In this document: positions 45,527 through 55,900 of the stretch, in pieces | How positions within the stretch are numbered: the first letter of the stretch is position 1 | How the letters are laid out: every line of letters begins with the position of its first letter | Position numbers and translations under genes: made by a program | Source of the DNA: Undibacterium sp. | Lineage (GTDB): Bacteria; Pseudomonadota; Gammaproteobacteria; Burkholderiales; Burkholderiaceae_D | Assembly (NCBI RefSeq): GCF_030651495.1 | Contig: NZ_JAUSFI010000088.1 | Coordinates: 1-64,000 of the forward strand | DNA: 64,000 bases | Direction: 5' to 3' | Notes under the pieces: generated by a model | What the model saw: the letters and a program-made list of their open reading frames with translations, nothing else | Databases searched by the model: none | Told to the model about the DNA's origin: nothing

Positions 45527-46564
45527 CTAAGGCCGCAGTTCATAGGCCAGCAGTGACGTGTAATCCTGTTCACCGAACCGCTTCCCCATTACCCGCAATT
45601 GACCCCGTGTTTGGGAGCTGTAATTGAGCGAGAACTGCTGCTCTTGCTTCTCCATCTCTACCCATTGCTCGCTTTGCACCAAGGCGATTTTTTCAAACAT
45701 TTCAGTCTGGATTTTGAACTGATACGGATGATCTAATTTTAGATGAAACTCTAATGGGGCCTGCTGGATAGACGCGGCGTGATACGGCAAATCAAAGGTT
45801 TGCACAAAACTGCCTGAAAAATCCGCTTTTTTAGACGTTTCCCATGCCTCACTGGCGGAAATATTATTGTAAAAAAAGGTCGACTGTATCAGCGGCAAGG
45901 ATTCAAATTCCTGTTGCGAAAGATGCGGCGTATGCTGCAATTGCCAGCTGTCTTCTGCCGGCAAATGGCTGAACACAAATTGTTCTGGCGGAACCAGGAA
46001 AAATGCTTCCGACAAGGCCTTGCTGTATTTGCCATCTTTGACATAGCCGGCACCCCAGGTAGCGTCGATCATGCGCCACTCGCCATCAATTTTAATCGCA
46101 TTCCAAACATGGTTGGGCTTGTCAAAATGCGTCCCCTGGACACTGCCGTAAGCTTTCGCATAACCAGAGATGCTCTTGACCTCCAGCCCTGCGTTCGTAG
46201 CCAATTCTTCAAATAATGAAGCAAATCCACCGCAGACGCTTAGCCGTTTTTTCAATACTTCTTCGACATTCATCGCCACTTCACGGCCACTCAGAAAAGC
46301 CTCAACGTCGTACTCTATGCGGTCGCTGATCCAGCGATAGATGGCGCGAATTTTTTCGCTATCGGTGTGCAAATCTTGCGCCAGATAAGTGGCGAGTGAC
46401 TTGCTAGTGTTTTCTAAATCGGGTGTTGCGGCCAGGGCATGCGCATCGATGGCGACGCGCTGCTGCACGTTAATGTCATGTGCGTACAGCGCAGAACTAC
46501 TAGTCACACTCGCCAGCATCAGCATTCCGGTCAAGACGCTAGAAAGGCTGTTTAATAAGCGCAT
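45527..46564 (-). CDS. Secreted transglutaminase-like protein
   Basis: 345 residues from ATG 46564 (AAGG seven bases upstream); an in-frame GTG at 46570 is less likely. A signal peptide of about 29 residues is followed by a transglutaminase-like cysteine protease fold with the triad Cys111 (Ser-Val-Cys-Gly-Gly-Phe), His152 (Asn-His-Val-Trp-Asn) and Asp167 (Ile-Asp-Ala-Thr-Trp-Gly). The C-terminal half is beta-rich without a recognised domain. Predicted periplasmic peptidase or cross-linker; substrate unknown. Confidence 0.87.
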   Translation of the reverse strand: MRLLNSLSSVLTGMLMLASVTSSSALYAHDINVQQRVAIDAHALAATPDLENTSKSLATYLAQDLHTDSEKIRAIYRWISDRIEYDVEAFLSGREVAMNVEEVLKKRLSVCGGFASLFEELATNAGLEVKSISGYAKAYGSVQGTHFDKPNHVWNAIKIDGEWRMIDATWGAGYVKDGKYSKALSEAFFLVPPEQFVFSHLPAEDSWQLQHTPHLSQQEFESLPLIQSTFFYNNISASEAWETSKKADFSGSFVQTFDLPYHAASIQQAPLEFHLKLDHPYQFKIQTEMFEKIALVQSEQWVEMEKQEQQFSLNYSSQTRGQLRVMGKRFGEQDYTSLLAYELRP

Positions 46565-46823
46565 GATCACACCTTGTTTGGCGAGGGTTAGAAATAGATG
46601 ACGTACGGCAAGTATCTCTGTTTCTTGGGCTCACAGTCAATCGAAGAATCGATGCAAGTCCGTCATTTGACTAAGAATGACTAATTCACCATATGTGTGT
46701 TGGCGTACAGACTCAGATTGAATCAAACACTAGCCTGTACTTACCGCATCGTCTTGCCGTGATGCGCAATACGCAATACAAACGATCATCAATCAGTGAA
46801 TTTTCAAATAAAGAGGTACTAAC

Positions 46824-47045
46824 ATGAACACGATAAAAAAATTGGCCAGCCATGCTGCGGCCATTACCATCGTCATTAGCTTGACTGCTTGTGCCGGGAT
46901 GTCGAATCAAGACAAAAATACCGCGATCGGTGCTGGTGTCGGTGCGGTTGCCGGTTCTGTCTTGACGGGTGGCGGTACAGCTGGCACCGTAGGTGGTGCG
47001 GTGGTGGGTGGCGTGATTGGAAATCAGGTCAAACCAAAAAATTAA
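46824..47045 (+). CDS. Glycine-zipper lipoprotein (OsmB-like)
   Basis: 73 residues. Signal peptide with lipobox Leu-Thr-Ala-Cys (Cys23), then a glycine-zipper segment with repeated Gly-x3-Gly spacing over residues 37-67. Similar small lipoproteins such as OsmB are often stress-induced and sit in the outer membrane. GAGG precedes the ATG. Followed by a long terminator. Confidence 0.88.
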   Translation: MNTIKKLASHAAAITIVISLTACAGMSNQDKNTAIGAGVGAVAGSVLTGGGTAGTVGGAVVGGVIGNQVKPKN

Positions 47046-47102
47046 ATCGCGAGTAAAGCAGCGTCCGCCCAAGGGAGGACAAAGCAAAAGCAAAAACAAA
47101 GT

Positions 47103-47158
47103 AAAAGCCAAAGAAAGCGTCAGGTATCTCAGGTACCGGTGCTTTCTTTGGCTTTTTT
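47103..47158 (+). terminator. Terminator after the glycine-zipper gene
   Basis: 16-base stem arms AAAAGCCAAAGAAAGC and its complement (47103-47118 and 47141-47156) with a 22-base loop, then T. About 58 bases after the stop; it may also serve the convergent gene at 47173. Confidence 0.85.
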
Positions 47159-47172
47159 CTCAACGGTGCCGT

Positions 47173-47751
47173 TCAGACGATATTGCTATCCTGATAGTCC
47201 CCGACTGAATCCTGGATGATTTCTCTGGCGATCGCCGTCTCTTGTTCGGTGTTAGTTTGTACTACCAGCACAAACTGCCCGCTGGTAATGGCGTCACCGA
47301 TCAGTGTCCCTAACCAGCCCTCTTTTTTCTCTGGCTTGCCTGGGATGCCCACGCCGGCATCGGTTGCAGGCTCTTTTACTGCACCGGTAGCGGCACCAAT
47401 CAGCGCACCAATGCTGGCACCCCACCCCATCATCACAAGCGGAGCGACCAAGGGGCTGGCGATGAACAGGCTGACATTGGCGGCGACCAGAGCTACTTCA
47501 GCAAGTGCGCCGACACCAGTACCGATGGCGGTGCCAATGGTGCCGTCTACCAAAATATCTTTCAATACGGCATCGCTGCCCGCTTCCGGCGCGGGCACGG
47601 ATGGCGGTGGTGGCGGCGGCGTAACTGAATTAGTGTCAAAAATTTGTAACTGTCCGCGCGGTAGCCCGCGCGCTACTAATTTGGCTAGCGTAATTTCAGC
47701 TTCGCTGCGGTAAGCATAAAAGCCTGATACGTGGTGACGATGTTGGTCCAT
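47173..47751 (-). CDS. Hypothetical protein with glycine-zipper membrane segment
   Basis: 192 residues. The first 40 residues (Tyr-Arg-Ser-Glu-Ala-Glu... Leu-Pro-Arg-Gly-Gln-Leu) look like the start of a stress-protein 17M-type domain. A Pro-rich linker follows (a run of six Pro near 45) and then a Gly/Ala-rich pair of hydrophobic segments (about residues 70-125). The end returns to a soluble alpha/beta pattern. AGGAG stands ahead of the ATG. Function unknown; resembles general stress proteins that split one small domain around a membrane insert. Confidence 0.8.
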   Translation of the reverse strand: MDQHRHHVSGFYAYRSEAEITLAKLVARGLPRGQLQIFDTNSVTPPPPPPSVPAPEAGSDAVLKDILVDGTIGTAIGTGVGALAEVALVAANVSLFIASPLVAPLVMMGWGASIGALIGAATGAVKEPATDAGVGIPGKPEKKEGWLGTLIGDAITSGQFVLVVQTNTEQETAIAREIIQDSVGDYQDSNIV

Positions 47752-47892
47752 GTTGATTCTCCTTTGGATGAGCCGTCCAGGACGGCTAAAATTTAATACG
47801 GTGACCGCCGCAGCGTTTTTGGGCGAATAGGCGAAATGTTGGCACTAGTATGAGCACTTCGCTTATTTACTCTATGCATTGCGCTACGTTAG

Positions 47893-48963
47893 TTACTTTG
47901 GCCGCGGGCGTGCCAGCGTAGGCTGCACCGCCTGAAGCCGCCCTGCACGCAACTCGACCACGGCTTTTGCCACGGCGCGGGCTACATTGCGCGCTTCCTC
48001 TTGCACCGCGTCATCGCGATCGAGCGCCTCGTGGCTGCTGGCATAAGGCTGGTAATAGCCGATAAAACGGTCCAGTCGCGCTTGTACACCCGCATCGATA
48101 AATCCCATCCAATCTAGCCAATCCGACAGCGCGCGGCGTGCATCCTCAATACCGGCCACATCACCGTGGATAATCAGCCCGTAGGCACGCCCGGCCAGAT
48201 GTTGTGGATAATCCCAGCCGGCCATTTCGAGCTCTTTTGCCTTGCCGGCTTTTTTACCTGAAGTTGAAGTCGGATCGGGGTTGCCGCCATCGGCGCATAC
48301 CAGACGGTCTATCATCAGTTTTAAGGGGCTGGGGCTTTGGTACCAGTACACCGGTGAAGCAATGATCACGGCGTGGGCGGCAGTCCAGCGCTGGTAAATG
48401 TCGGCCATCCAGTCATTGGTCTGATTCAAAGCATGATTCGGGTAACAACTACAGGGCCAGTGACACAGCGGCATCGCCGTTGACGCACAAGCTTTGCACG
48501 GATAAATATGGCGACCATAGTCAGAGGTGAGTAAGCTCAGATCGAGCACATCAGGCAAGATGTCGGCTTGTTCCAGCGTTTCTTTAGCGATTTGCAGCAG
48601 CCGGAAAGTCTTCGACATCTCACCCGGGCAAGTGCCGTCATTGCGTGCCGAACCACAGATCAATAACACCCGCGATGGGCTGGCAGGCTCAGCCCATTGC
48701 CGTTGCGCTTCGGCGATACGTTGCTTGGTCGCAATCCACTCAGAGGATAAGTCGTAATCCGGATCGGCATACCCTGGCCCCGCCTTTTGCGTAAAAGGCG
48801 CCTTGCGGCCCTCGTCGTAGGCGACCCAGGCAATTTCCTCTAGCAGCGCGATCGATCCCTCTTCGGCACGGAAGGCCGGATCAATGAAGCTGGCGCGAAA
48901 ACGCTCACTGAACTCGGCACGTACCAGTTGCTTTGGTGCCTGGCCTTTGCGGATGACTATCAT
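47893..48963 (-). CDS. Flavodoxin-fold NADPH-dependent FMN reductase-like protein
   Basis: 356 residues from ATG 48963 (GGAG six bases upstream); the frame opens further to 49008. The first 95 residues form a separate helical domain of unknown type. The flavodoxin-like domain begins at Val-Leu-Leu-Ile-Cys-Gly-Ser-Ala-Arg and includes Ser-Pro-Val-Tyr-Trp-Tyr for FMN binding. Between them is a Cys cluster Cys-Lys-Ala-Cys...Cys-His-Trp-Pro-Cys-Ser-Cys, reminiscent of iron-sulfur flavoproteins. Redox role likely; partner unknown. Confidence 0.82.
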   Translation of the reverse strand: MIVIRKGQAPKQLVRAEFSERFRASFIDPAFRAEEGSIALLEEIAWVAYDEGRKAPFTQKAGPGYADPDYDLSSEWIATKQRIAEAQRQWAEPASPSRVLLICGSARNDGTCPGEMSKTFRLLQIAKETLEQADILPDVLDLSLLTSDYGRHIYPCKACASTAMPLCHWPCSCYPNHALNQTNDWMADIYQRWTAAHAVIIASPVYWYQSPSPLKLMIDRLVCADGGNPDPTSTSGKKAGKAKELEMAGWDYPQHLAGRAYGLIIHGDVAGIEDARRALSDWLDWMGFIDAGVQARLDRFIGYYQPYASSHEALDRDDAVQEEARNVARAVAKAVVELRAGRLQAVQPTLARPRPK

Positions 48964-49199
48964 GCTTGGCTCCACTGAATGTCTAGGAGGTGACACTGGG
49001 ACTGGCAAGTATTCATGGCGGCTTCCTTAGCGTGATGAGTAAAATGAACCCACTCGGCAAACGCGACCTTCATGGGTATTGGACATTGCCGTAACGCTAA
49101 TTGAATGCGCGAATACGGTCGGTGCGGTGTCGAACACAGCGCAAGTTTTCGCATGCCGGCAGCGCTCTGACTATCTTGATCTGCAGGTACAATTGAGAA

Positions 49200-49796
49200 A
49201 TGAACATTACTATTCTTTTTCCGACTCAGACCGAGGCAAGTCTGTTCCAACGCGATGATGTCTCGACCGTTATCTCTGGCGTCGGGCTGACTGCCACGGC
49301 TCTAGCAAGCATCAAGGCGATCCAGCAGCAACCCGATGTGTTAATTCTCGCCGGCATTGCCGGCGTGTATCCGCATGCGCGATTAAAAATGGGCGATGTA
49401 GTGCTGGTAGAAAGCGAAGTGGAAGGTGACTTGGGATTTTTTACCCCTGACGGCTTTGTCCATCTGGCGCATCTGCCACTGGAGATGGATTTTGCACGAC
49501 GCCATACCTTATTCTGTCCACATTTACCGGTAAATGCCCCTTTCCAACTGGCGCGCAGTATGTCGCTCAATGCGGCGATGGCACCGTTTGTCGATACACA
49601 ACAGGTCGACATCGAGAATATGGAAGGCGCGGCTTTTTTCCATACTTGCCTGCAAGAGCAGCAACGTTTTCTGGAAATTCGTGCCATCTCCAATCTGGTA
49701 AAAATCGGCGATGACAACTGGGATATGCAAGGTTCGGTGCGCGCACTGACGGAGGGATTGCATCAGTTAATTACGCTGTTGCATGCGTCAACCTAA
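49200..49796 (+). CDS. Nucleoside phosphorylase-like protein (futalosine hydrolase-like)
   Basis: 198 residues, short for the purine nucleoside phosphorylase/nucleosidase superfamily. Gly-Val-Gly-Leu-Thr-Ala-Thr near residue 28 and Leu-Ala-Gly-Ile-Ala-Gly near 52 form the phosphate/ribose side; Glu-Asn-Met-Glu-Gly-Ala-Ala-Phe-Phe near 140 holds the ribose-binding Glu. Ile-Arg-Ala-Ile-Ser-Asn follows, with a later Asp-Asp. The combination resembles futalosine hydrolase MqnB more than MTA/SAH nucleosidase. No other futalosine-pathway gene is in the window, so the substrate is uncertain. Confidence 0.75.
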   Translation: MNITILFPTQTEASLFQRDDVSTVISGVGLTATALASIKAIQQQPDVLILAGIAGVYPHARLKMGDVVLVESEVEGDLGFFTPDGFVHLAHLPLEMDFARRHTLFCPHLPVNAPFQLARSMSLNAAMAPFVDTQQVDIENMEGAAFFHTCLQEQQRFLEIRAISNLVKIGDDNWDMQGSVRALTEGLHQLITLLHAST

Positions 49797-49826
49797 GTTT
49801 TTTAAATCCCAGCAGGCAGGCTCAGC

Positions 49827-49885
49827 GCGCATAGTCCATGCGCCTTGCAGGCCATGCTGCCCGCAAACCCGCATGGAATATGCGT
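49827..49885. repeat. 59-bp palindromic repeat, copy B
   Basis: Arms CGCATAGTCCATGCG (49828-49842) and CGCATGGAATATGCG (49870-49884) pair with one mismatch. Same length and about 78 percent identity to copy A, also placed between convergent coding regions. Confidence 0.7.
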
Positions 49886-50014
49886 CTGCGGGGTGGTGCC
49901 AGTTGAGAAAATGAGCAGCTTACCCAAACGAGGGCAATGCATGAGAAATAAGGTGGCAATAGGCCATCAACAGCAAGAAGAAAAGTCAGCTTGCTGCTGA
50001 CTGGCATTAAAAAT

Positions 50015-50227
50015 TTAACGTGTGACGACAAAACGCATGGCAAATTTCTTGAAGTGGCGATAGCTTTCGCCCAATTGCATGACCGAATCAAAAGCGCTAT
50101 TTAAGGACTCGCCTTGTTCAGCAAAATTTTCTTTAAATTCGGCAAAGGCTGCCTCTAAAACCAAACTGAGTTGGTGATTGTAGACACAACGATAGTTGTG
50201 GTGACGTCTTTTGGTGCGCATTTTCAT
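50015..50227 (-). CDS. Small basic hypothetical protein
   Basis: 70 residues from ATG 50227 with AAAGGA six bases upstream. The N-terminus is rich in Arg, Lys and His and has one Cys; the rest is an amphipathic helical stretch (Phe-Ala-Glu-Phe-Lys-Glu-Asn-Phe) ending in basic residues. No family recognised. The good ribosome site and balanced composition favour a real gene, but it may be spurious. Confidence 0.45.
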   Translation of the reverse strand: MKMRTKRRHHNYRCVYNHQLSLVLEAAFAEFKENFAEQGESLNSAFDSVMQLGESYRHFKKFAMRFVVTR

Positions 50228-50414
50228 AATCAATCCTTTTATTTAGACGCGCATTATAACTTTTTCGCCCGTTCAGGTTCACTACTGCGCGGTAATGGGC
50301 ACATTTTCTTCGGTTACCGCCACACTCATCCAGGCAAACGCTCAGCACGCTGTCATTGATATGCACTCATCGCCTGCGGACGCTATTTGATATGCGTAAA
50401 TAAGCCCCTACTAA

Positions 50415-50447
50415 AAAAACAAAAAGCCCGCATTTGCGAGCTTTTTT
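50415..50447 (-). terminator. Terminator after tolC
   Basis: On the minus strand AAAAAAGC-CGCA pairs with TGCG-GCTTTTT with one mismatch and is followed by GTTTTTTT. It lies 26 bases after the tolC stop. Confidence 0.85.
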
Positions 50448-50472
50448 ACATTCCATAACGAGTCAACAATGA

Positions 50473-51819
50473 TCAGTGATCCAATAAGGCATTCACTTCG
50501 TCAAGGTCCTGCTCTTTCAGGATGCCAGCGGCCGATTTTAAGCGCAAACCATTCATGATGGTGTCATAACGCGCTTTCGATAGATTTTGATAGGTGGTAA
50601 ACAATTGCTGCTGGGCATTGAGTACATCGATGTTGATGCGGACTCCGACTTGATAACCCAGCTTATTAGAATCAAGCGCAGACCGGCTAGAAATTTCGGC
50701 CGCTTCATAAGCCTTGATTTGTGCCAACCCGCTAATCACGCCAATATATGCCTGGCGTGCACCTTGTGCGGCGCTGCGACGGGTATTTTCCAGATCGTTT
50801 CTGGCCTTGTCTTCCAGCGCAATCGATTCGCGCACACGGCTATCGACAGCAAAACCAGAAAAAATAGGAATATTCCACTGCACGCCTATCGAAGTCGGCT
50901 TGATGACCCCTGTTGAGCCATTCGAATAATACCCACCATTTGCCGTACGTCCAGTACTGGCCACCAGATCGAGCGTAGGATAATGCCCGGCACGGTTCTT
51001 GGCTATATCACGTTTGGCGATCTCCAGCGCCATTTCAGATGCCTGCACACCAAAATTCTGCTTCTCCGCCGAAGTAACCCAGTCTGCCATACGTTCGGGT
51101 TGTGGTGCATTCACTTTAATACCCTTTTTAAGAGTCGCCAGTGCACCCGAGTCTTTTCCGATAATTTGTTGCAAGGCAGCGAGTTTAATCTCTACATCAC
51201 CTTGACCAGCAAATTCCTGGGCCGTCACCAGATCAAAACGCGCCTGCGCTTCATGGCTATCCGTAATGGTCTGCGTACCCACTTCAAAATTGCGTTTGGC
51301 AGACTCAAGTTGTTCTGAAATAGATACTTTCTGCACCTGCAAGGTCTGCAAGACATCTTGCGCTGCCAGCACATCAAAATAGGCCTGACTGACGCGGATG
51401 ATCAGATCTTGCTGTGCCTGGGCAAATTGCGCATCGCTGATAATCACGGCTAATTTACCTTGTTCGTATTGCTGCCAATTCGCCCAGCGGAACAGCGGTT
51501 GCGACAGCGCCAGCGTGTAAGCGTTAGTTGTGCTGGTAAAGTTGCCACCGGGACCTCTATCCGGCGTTGATTCTGCTGTGGTTCGTACGTCACTCCCGCT
51601 CAATGCGATCAGAGGTAACAAGCCTGCGCGCCCCTGCACTACTTTTTCCTGACCAGCTAACTGTGACGCGCGAGCACTGCCGAATTGCGCATCATTGCTC
51701 AGTGCATCTTTATAAATTTGCACCAGATCGCTTGCCCCAGCGTTCAGTGACAGGAAGGCACTGGCAATCAATGTGGCAAGGATGGAATTTCGCAAAGTTG
51801 GTCGCAAGGTTAGCTGCAT
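50473..51819 (-). CDS. tolC: TolC-family outer-membrane efflux protein
   Basis: 448 residues. Signal peptide of about 28 residues ending in Asn-Ala-Gly-Ala, followed by two internally related halves of long helices and short beta strands. Trimers form the outer-membrane and periplasmic tunnel for type I secretion and RND efflux. The N-terminal mature start (Asp-Leu-Val-Gln-Ile-Tyr-Lys-Asp-Ala-Leu) and Val-Gly-Thr-Gln-Thr-Ile-Thr-Asp near 180 match the TolC pattern. Same direction as the RND pump genes upstream; last gene of that run. Confidence 0.95.
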   Translation of the reverse strand: MQLTLRPTLRNSILATLIASAFLSLNAGASDLVQIYKDALSNDAQFGSARASQLAGQEKVVQGRAGLLPLIALSGSDVRTTAESTPDRGPGGNFTSTTNAYTLALSQPLFRWANWQQYEQGKLAVIISDAQFAQAQQDLIIRVSQAYFDVLAAQDVLQTLQVQKVSISEQLESAKRNFEVGTQTITDSHEAQARFDLVTAQEFAGQGDVEIKLAALQQIIGKDSGALATLKKGIKVNAPQPERMADWVTSAEKQNFGVQASEMALEIAKRDIAKNRAGHYPTLDLVASTGRTANGGYYSNGSTGVIKPTSIGVQWNIPIFSGFAVDSRVRESIALEDKARNDLENTRRSAAQGARQAYIGVISGLAQIKAYEAAEISSRSALDSNKLGYQVGVRINIDVLNAQQQLFTTYQNLSKARYDTIMNGLRLKSAAGILKEQDLDEVNALLDH

Positions 51820-51867
51820 AAGATGCTCCGAAAGAGTAATGAATCAAAATAGGAAAACAGTTCAAAT

Positions 51868-52191
51868 TTAATAGGTCGGCATGCTCTGGTCGACCTGCTG
51901 TGACCAAGCATGCACGCCGCCAGTCAAATTAATCAGCTGAGTAAAGCCACTGCGTTCAAGAAAATTAGCCACCTGCATGCTACGACCGCCGTGATGGCAA
52001 ATACAAACAATAACGGCATCAGGATCAAGCTCGTTCAAACGTGCTGGCACGGTCTGCATCGGCATCAACACCACACCGGGAATATGACAGGTTTCGTACT
52101 CCCGGGGTTCCCGAACATCGAGCAAAAAAGGCGGTGTTTTTGTCTCATCGGCCAGCCAGCTAGCTAGTTCGGGAGCGGTAATATGTTGCAT
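51868..52191 (-). CDS. Single-domain rhodanese-like protein
   Basis: 107 residues from ATG 52191. Sulfurtransferase fold with Leu-Leu-Asp-Val-Arg-Glu-Pro-Arg-Glu-Tyr and the active loop Cys-His-His-Gly-Gly-Arg-Ser, whose Cys is the expected persulfide carrier. Cytoplasmic, GlpE-like in size. The frame is open upstream to 52329 but overlaps pcm. Neighbours pcm and tolC are commonly found together with it in Burkholderiales. Confidence 0.92.
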   Translation of the reverse strand: MQHITAPELASWLADETKTPPFLLDVREPREYETCHIPGVVLMPMQTVPARLNELDPDAVIVCICHHGGRSMQVANFLERSGFTQLINLTGGVHAWSQQVDQSMPTY

Positions 52192-52234
52192 GTGTTTTTC
52201 CCTGTCCAATCCAGTACAACTTACAGTTTTATCT

Positions 52235-52885
52235 TCAGAAACTAAATGTCGACACAGGTACGGCCTGTGACAGGCGCGGTACGGAAGTCTCGAACAATTG
52301 TTTGGTATTGAAAAACAATTCGGATTCACGCGTGATAATCTGGGCAGTCATGACGGGCGCTTTTCCGATGATGACAAACATTCTGCCGTTCACTGCCAGT
52401 TGTTTCTGCAAATCGTCCGGGATGGTTTCCAGTGAACCACTCACGACGATCACATCAAACGTCGCTGCATGTTTGCCCTGCAGAGCATCGCCCCAGACCA
52501 CATCGACGTTGGTGATACCGTTCTGGCTCAGATTTTTTTCAGCCAGCGCTTTGATTTCAGGAATAGTCTCCATGACAGTGACATGCCTGGCTTTGTATGC
52601 CAACAGCGCTGCCAGATAACCGGTACCAGCGCCAACCAACAGCACTGTTTCGTGTTTCTTAACAGCGACTTCCTGCACAATACGCGCTTCCAGCTTCGGG
52701 CTCAGCGCATAAACGCCATCTGCCAATGGCAATTCCGTATCAAAAAAGGCCAGGCTCTTTTGATTTTCAGGGAAATAGTTCTCACGTTTAACCACCATCA
52801 GCATATCCAGTACATCTTGGGCTAATACGTTCCAAGGGCGGATTTGCTGTTCTATCATGTTAAAGCGGGCTTGTTCGATATTCAT
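52235..52885 (-). CDS. pcm: Protein-L-isoaspartate O-methyltransferase family protein
   Basis: 216 residues from ATG 52885; an upstream frame to 52948 overlaps the pump gene. SAM-binding motif Val-Leu-Leu-Val-Gly-Ala-Gly-Thr-Gly-Tyr near residue 80, N-terminal Met-Ile-Glu-Gln-Gln-Ile-Arg-Pro-Trp. Repairs isoaspartyl residues in damaged proteins if it has the classical activity. The substrate loop is less conserved than in E. coli Pcm, so a related methyltransferase is possible. Confidence 0.88.
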   Translation of the reverse strand: MNIEQARFNMIEQQIRPWNVLAQDVLDMLMVVKRENYFPENQKSLAFFDTELPLADGVYALSPKLEARIVQEVAVKKHETVLLVGAGTGYLAALLAYKARHVTVMETIPEIKALAEKNLSQNGITNVDVVWGDALQGKHAATFDVIVVSGSLETIPDDLQKQLAVNGRMFVIIGKAPVMTAQIITRESELFFNTKQLFETSVPRLSQAVPVSTFSF

Positions 52886-52944
52886 TTTGGCTACTCGGTT
52901 GGTGATCGCGTTGGGATTGAATGTGGTAAATAACCTGCATTTTA

Positions 52945-55900
52945 TCAAAGCCCGTCCTGAGTTTGACTATTTCCAGCCCACTTTCGCTTAAACCACTGAG
53001 CCAGATCATCCAGATAGGTATAAATTACAGGAACGACGACCAGCGTCAGTAAGGATGAAGTAATAATTCCGCCGATCACTGCCTGCCCCATCGGTGCACG
53101 CTGTTCAGAACCTTCAGTGAGCGCAAATGCCAGCGGCACCATACCAAACACCATTGCCAGCGTGGTCATCAAAATAGGCCGTAAGCGTACATGCGCCGCT
53201 TCTAACAGCGCCTCGGTTCTTTGCATGCCGGCAATTCTGCATTGATTGGCAAAATCCACCAGCAAAATCGCATTTTTGGTAACCAGCCCCATCAACATGA
53301 TGAAGCCGATGATAGAAAACATGTTCAGCGTCGAGCGGAAGAACATCAACGCCAGAAAGACGCCGATCAGTGTCATCGGCAAGGCGGACATGATGGCGAT
53401 CGGTTGCAGGAAACTGGCAAATTGCGATGCAAGAATCATGTAAATAAAAATCACCGCTAATGCCAGCGCTGACAAGGCATAACCGAAGGATTCGGTCATA
53501 CTTTTGGTGGCGCCGCCCATCTTATAACGATAGCCAGGTTGCCACTGGATGGAGTCCAATACTTTTTTCACTTCGGCACTGACTTCACCGCCAGACCGAC
53601 CGACCACATTGGCCGACAATTCGACTTCACGCGTTAAGTCACGGCGATTAATCTGATTAGCACCGGTAGCCGCCTTGATGTCGGCCACCTGACGCAAAGG
53701 CACCATCTTCGGTGAACCATCGGCATTGGTTTGCGTACTGGCCAGCATCAGTCGCGACAAATCTTCCGCATTATTTCTGTCATTGGGTGACAGACGCACT
53801 GAAACGTCGTAGTTTTCATCATCGGGCGCACGCCAGGTAGTCGCCGCCTCGCCTGCCAGCAAGGGGCGTAAAGTCGCACCGATTTGCGCTACCCCGACGC
53901 CAAGGTCAGCGCCAATGTCACGTTTTGGCGTAATAGAAATAGTTGGTTTCTGCGCCTTCATGCTGGAATCCAGATCGACCAGGCCAGGAATCGTCAATAG
54001 GCGACGTTGCACATCTTCAGATAATTTGGCCAGTTGTTCCAGATCCGCACCTTGCAGGCTAAACCGGATATTTTTATTGTCGCCACCAACACCATCCAGT
54101 GCGCCGATATGGGTAACCGTGATGCCAGCAATCTGCACCAAACGGTTACGCAGCGGAATTGACATCTGTGTAGTGCTACGCGCTCTGTCTTTGCGTGGCA
54201 CCAGACGGATGAAGGTAGACACATAATTTTTACCCTGTGTCGAACCTGTGTTAACGGTGCTGTAAGTATCGATCACTTCGGGAAATTCTTTGAGCACGGC
54301 CTCGACCTGATGCACTTTCGATTCAGTCAACTCCAGCGAAGAACCGACGGGCGTATAAAAAGTGACGCCAGTTTCAGAATAATCTGCTTGCGGCACAAAT
54401 TCCGTCCCGATCAAACCGGTAACAGGAATCATCAGACCAGCGACGAAGGTCAACAAAGCAATCAGCAAGGTTTTGATGCGATGCGTGAGTGACCAGCGCA
54501 GCATCACCTGATACACCGTTGAAAACCATTGCACCCCACGTTCAAATTGCGCCAAAACACGACCAATCGTGTTGGCATAAATGCCTTTACGTTCGGTAGT
54601 CTTAGCATGACCATGCGCATCCGGATCAGGCCAAATTGAAGACAACATAGGATCAAGCGTAAATGAGACGAACATCGAAATCAATACCGCTGCCGTTACC
54701 GTAATACCAAACTGATGGAAGAAGCGACCAATAATCCCGCCCATAAAACCGACTGGCAAAAACACCGCAACGATAGAAAGTGTCGTGGCTAGCACGGCCA
54801 AACCAATTTCGGCCGTGCCTTCCAGTGCAGCGGTATGATGATCCTTATACTGCCCATTGACCTTCATGCCGGCATGCCGCACGATGTTTTCACGCACCAC
54901 AATCGCATCATCGATCAGCAAGCCCACGCATAAGGACAAGGCCATCAGCGTGATCATGTTGATGGTAAAGCCGAACATATCCATGAACAGGAAGGTACCG
55001 ATCAAGGCCACCGGCAAGGTCAGGCCGGTGATCACGGTGGAACGCCAGGAATTGAGGAACAAGAACACAATCAGGATGGTCAAGCCGGCACCTTCAATCA
55101 GCGTCTTGCGCACATTTTCGACGCCGACACGGATCTGGCGCGAACCATCTTTGATGATCTGCACCCTCAAACCAGGATACTGCGCTTTTAATTGCGGCTC
55201 CAAGGTTTTCAGGGCCTCAGTCAGGCCATCGGCCACTTCGATAGTGTTCTGTCCCTGCGCCTTCAAGATATCCAAAGCGACGGTACGCTGGCCGTTGTGC
55301 AGGGCCAGACTTTCCTGCTCTTCCTGACCATCGACGATGCTGGCCACTTGTGACAACAACACTGGCTGGCCGCCTCGTTTGGCAACGATGATAAGACCGA
55401 AATCTTCAGGATTTTTAATACGACCTTGAATTTGAACCACTTTTTCATTGTCAAGTGAGCGGATCGCGCCAGTGGGCAATTCCTGATTTTCATTGCGCAG
55501 GGCGTTGATCACCTGATCAACACTCATACCAAGCGCTTCCATTTCGTTCGGTTTCAAATAAATCTTGATCTCGCGCTTGACACCGCCGACCAAGGTGACC
55601 GAGCCCACTCCGCGCACATTTTCCAAGCGTTTTTTGACCAGTTGATCGGCGATGGTAGTCATCTCGCGAAAACCGCGCGCCTGGATTTTATCGTCATTAG
55701 TGACAGAGACTGAAAAAATCGGTTTATCTGCGGGATCATATCGTGACACCCTTGGCTCTTTCACTTCTTTGCGAAATTTCGACTTGATCAGCGCAACTTT
55801 TTCACGCACGTCTTGCGCTGCCTGCGCAGGGTCAATGTTCAGGTCAAACTCCATGACAACCACTGAAGTGCCTTCATACGAACGCGATGTCAGGGCACTG

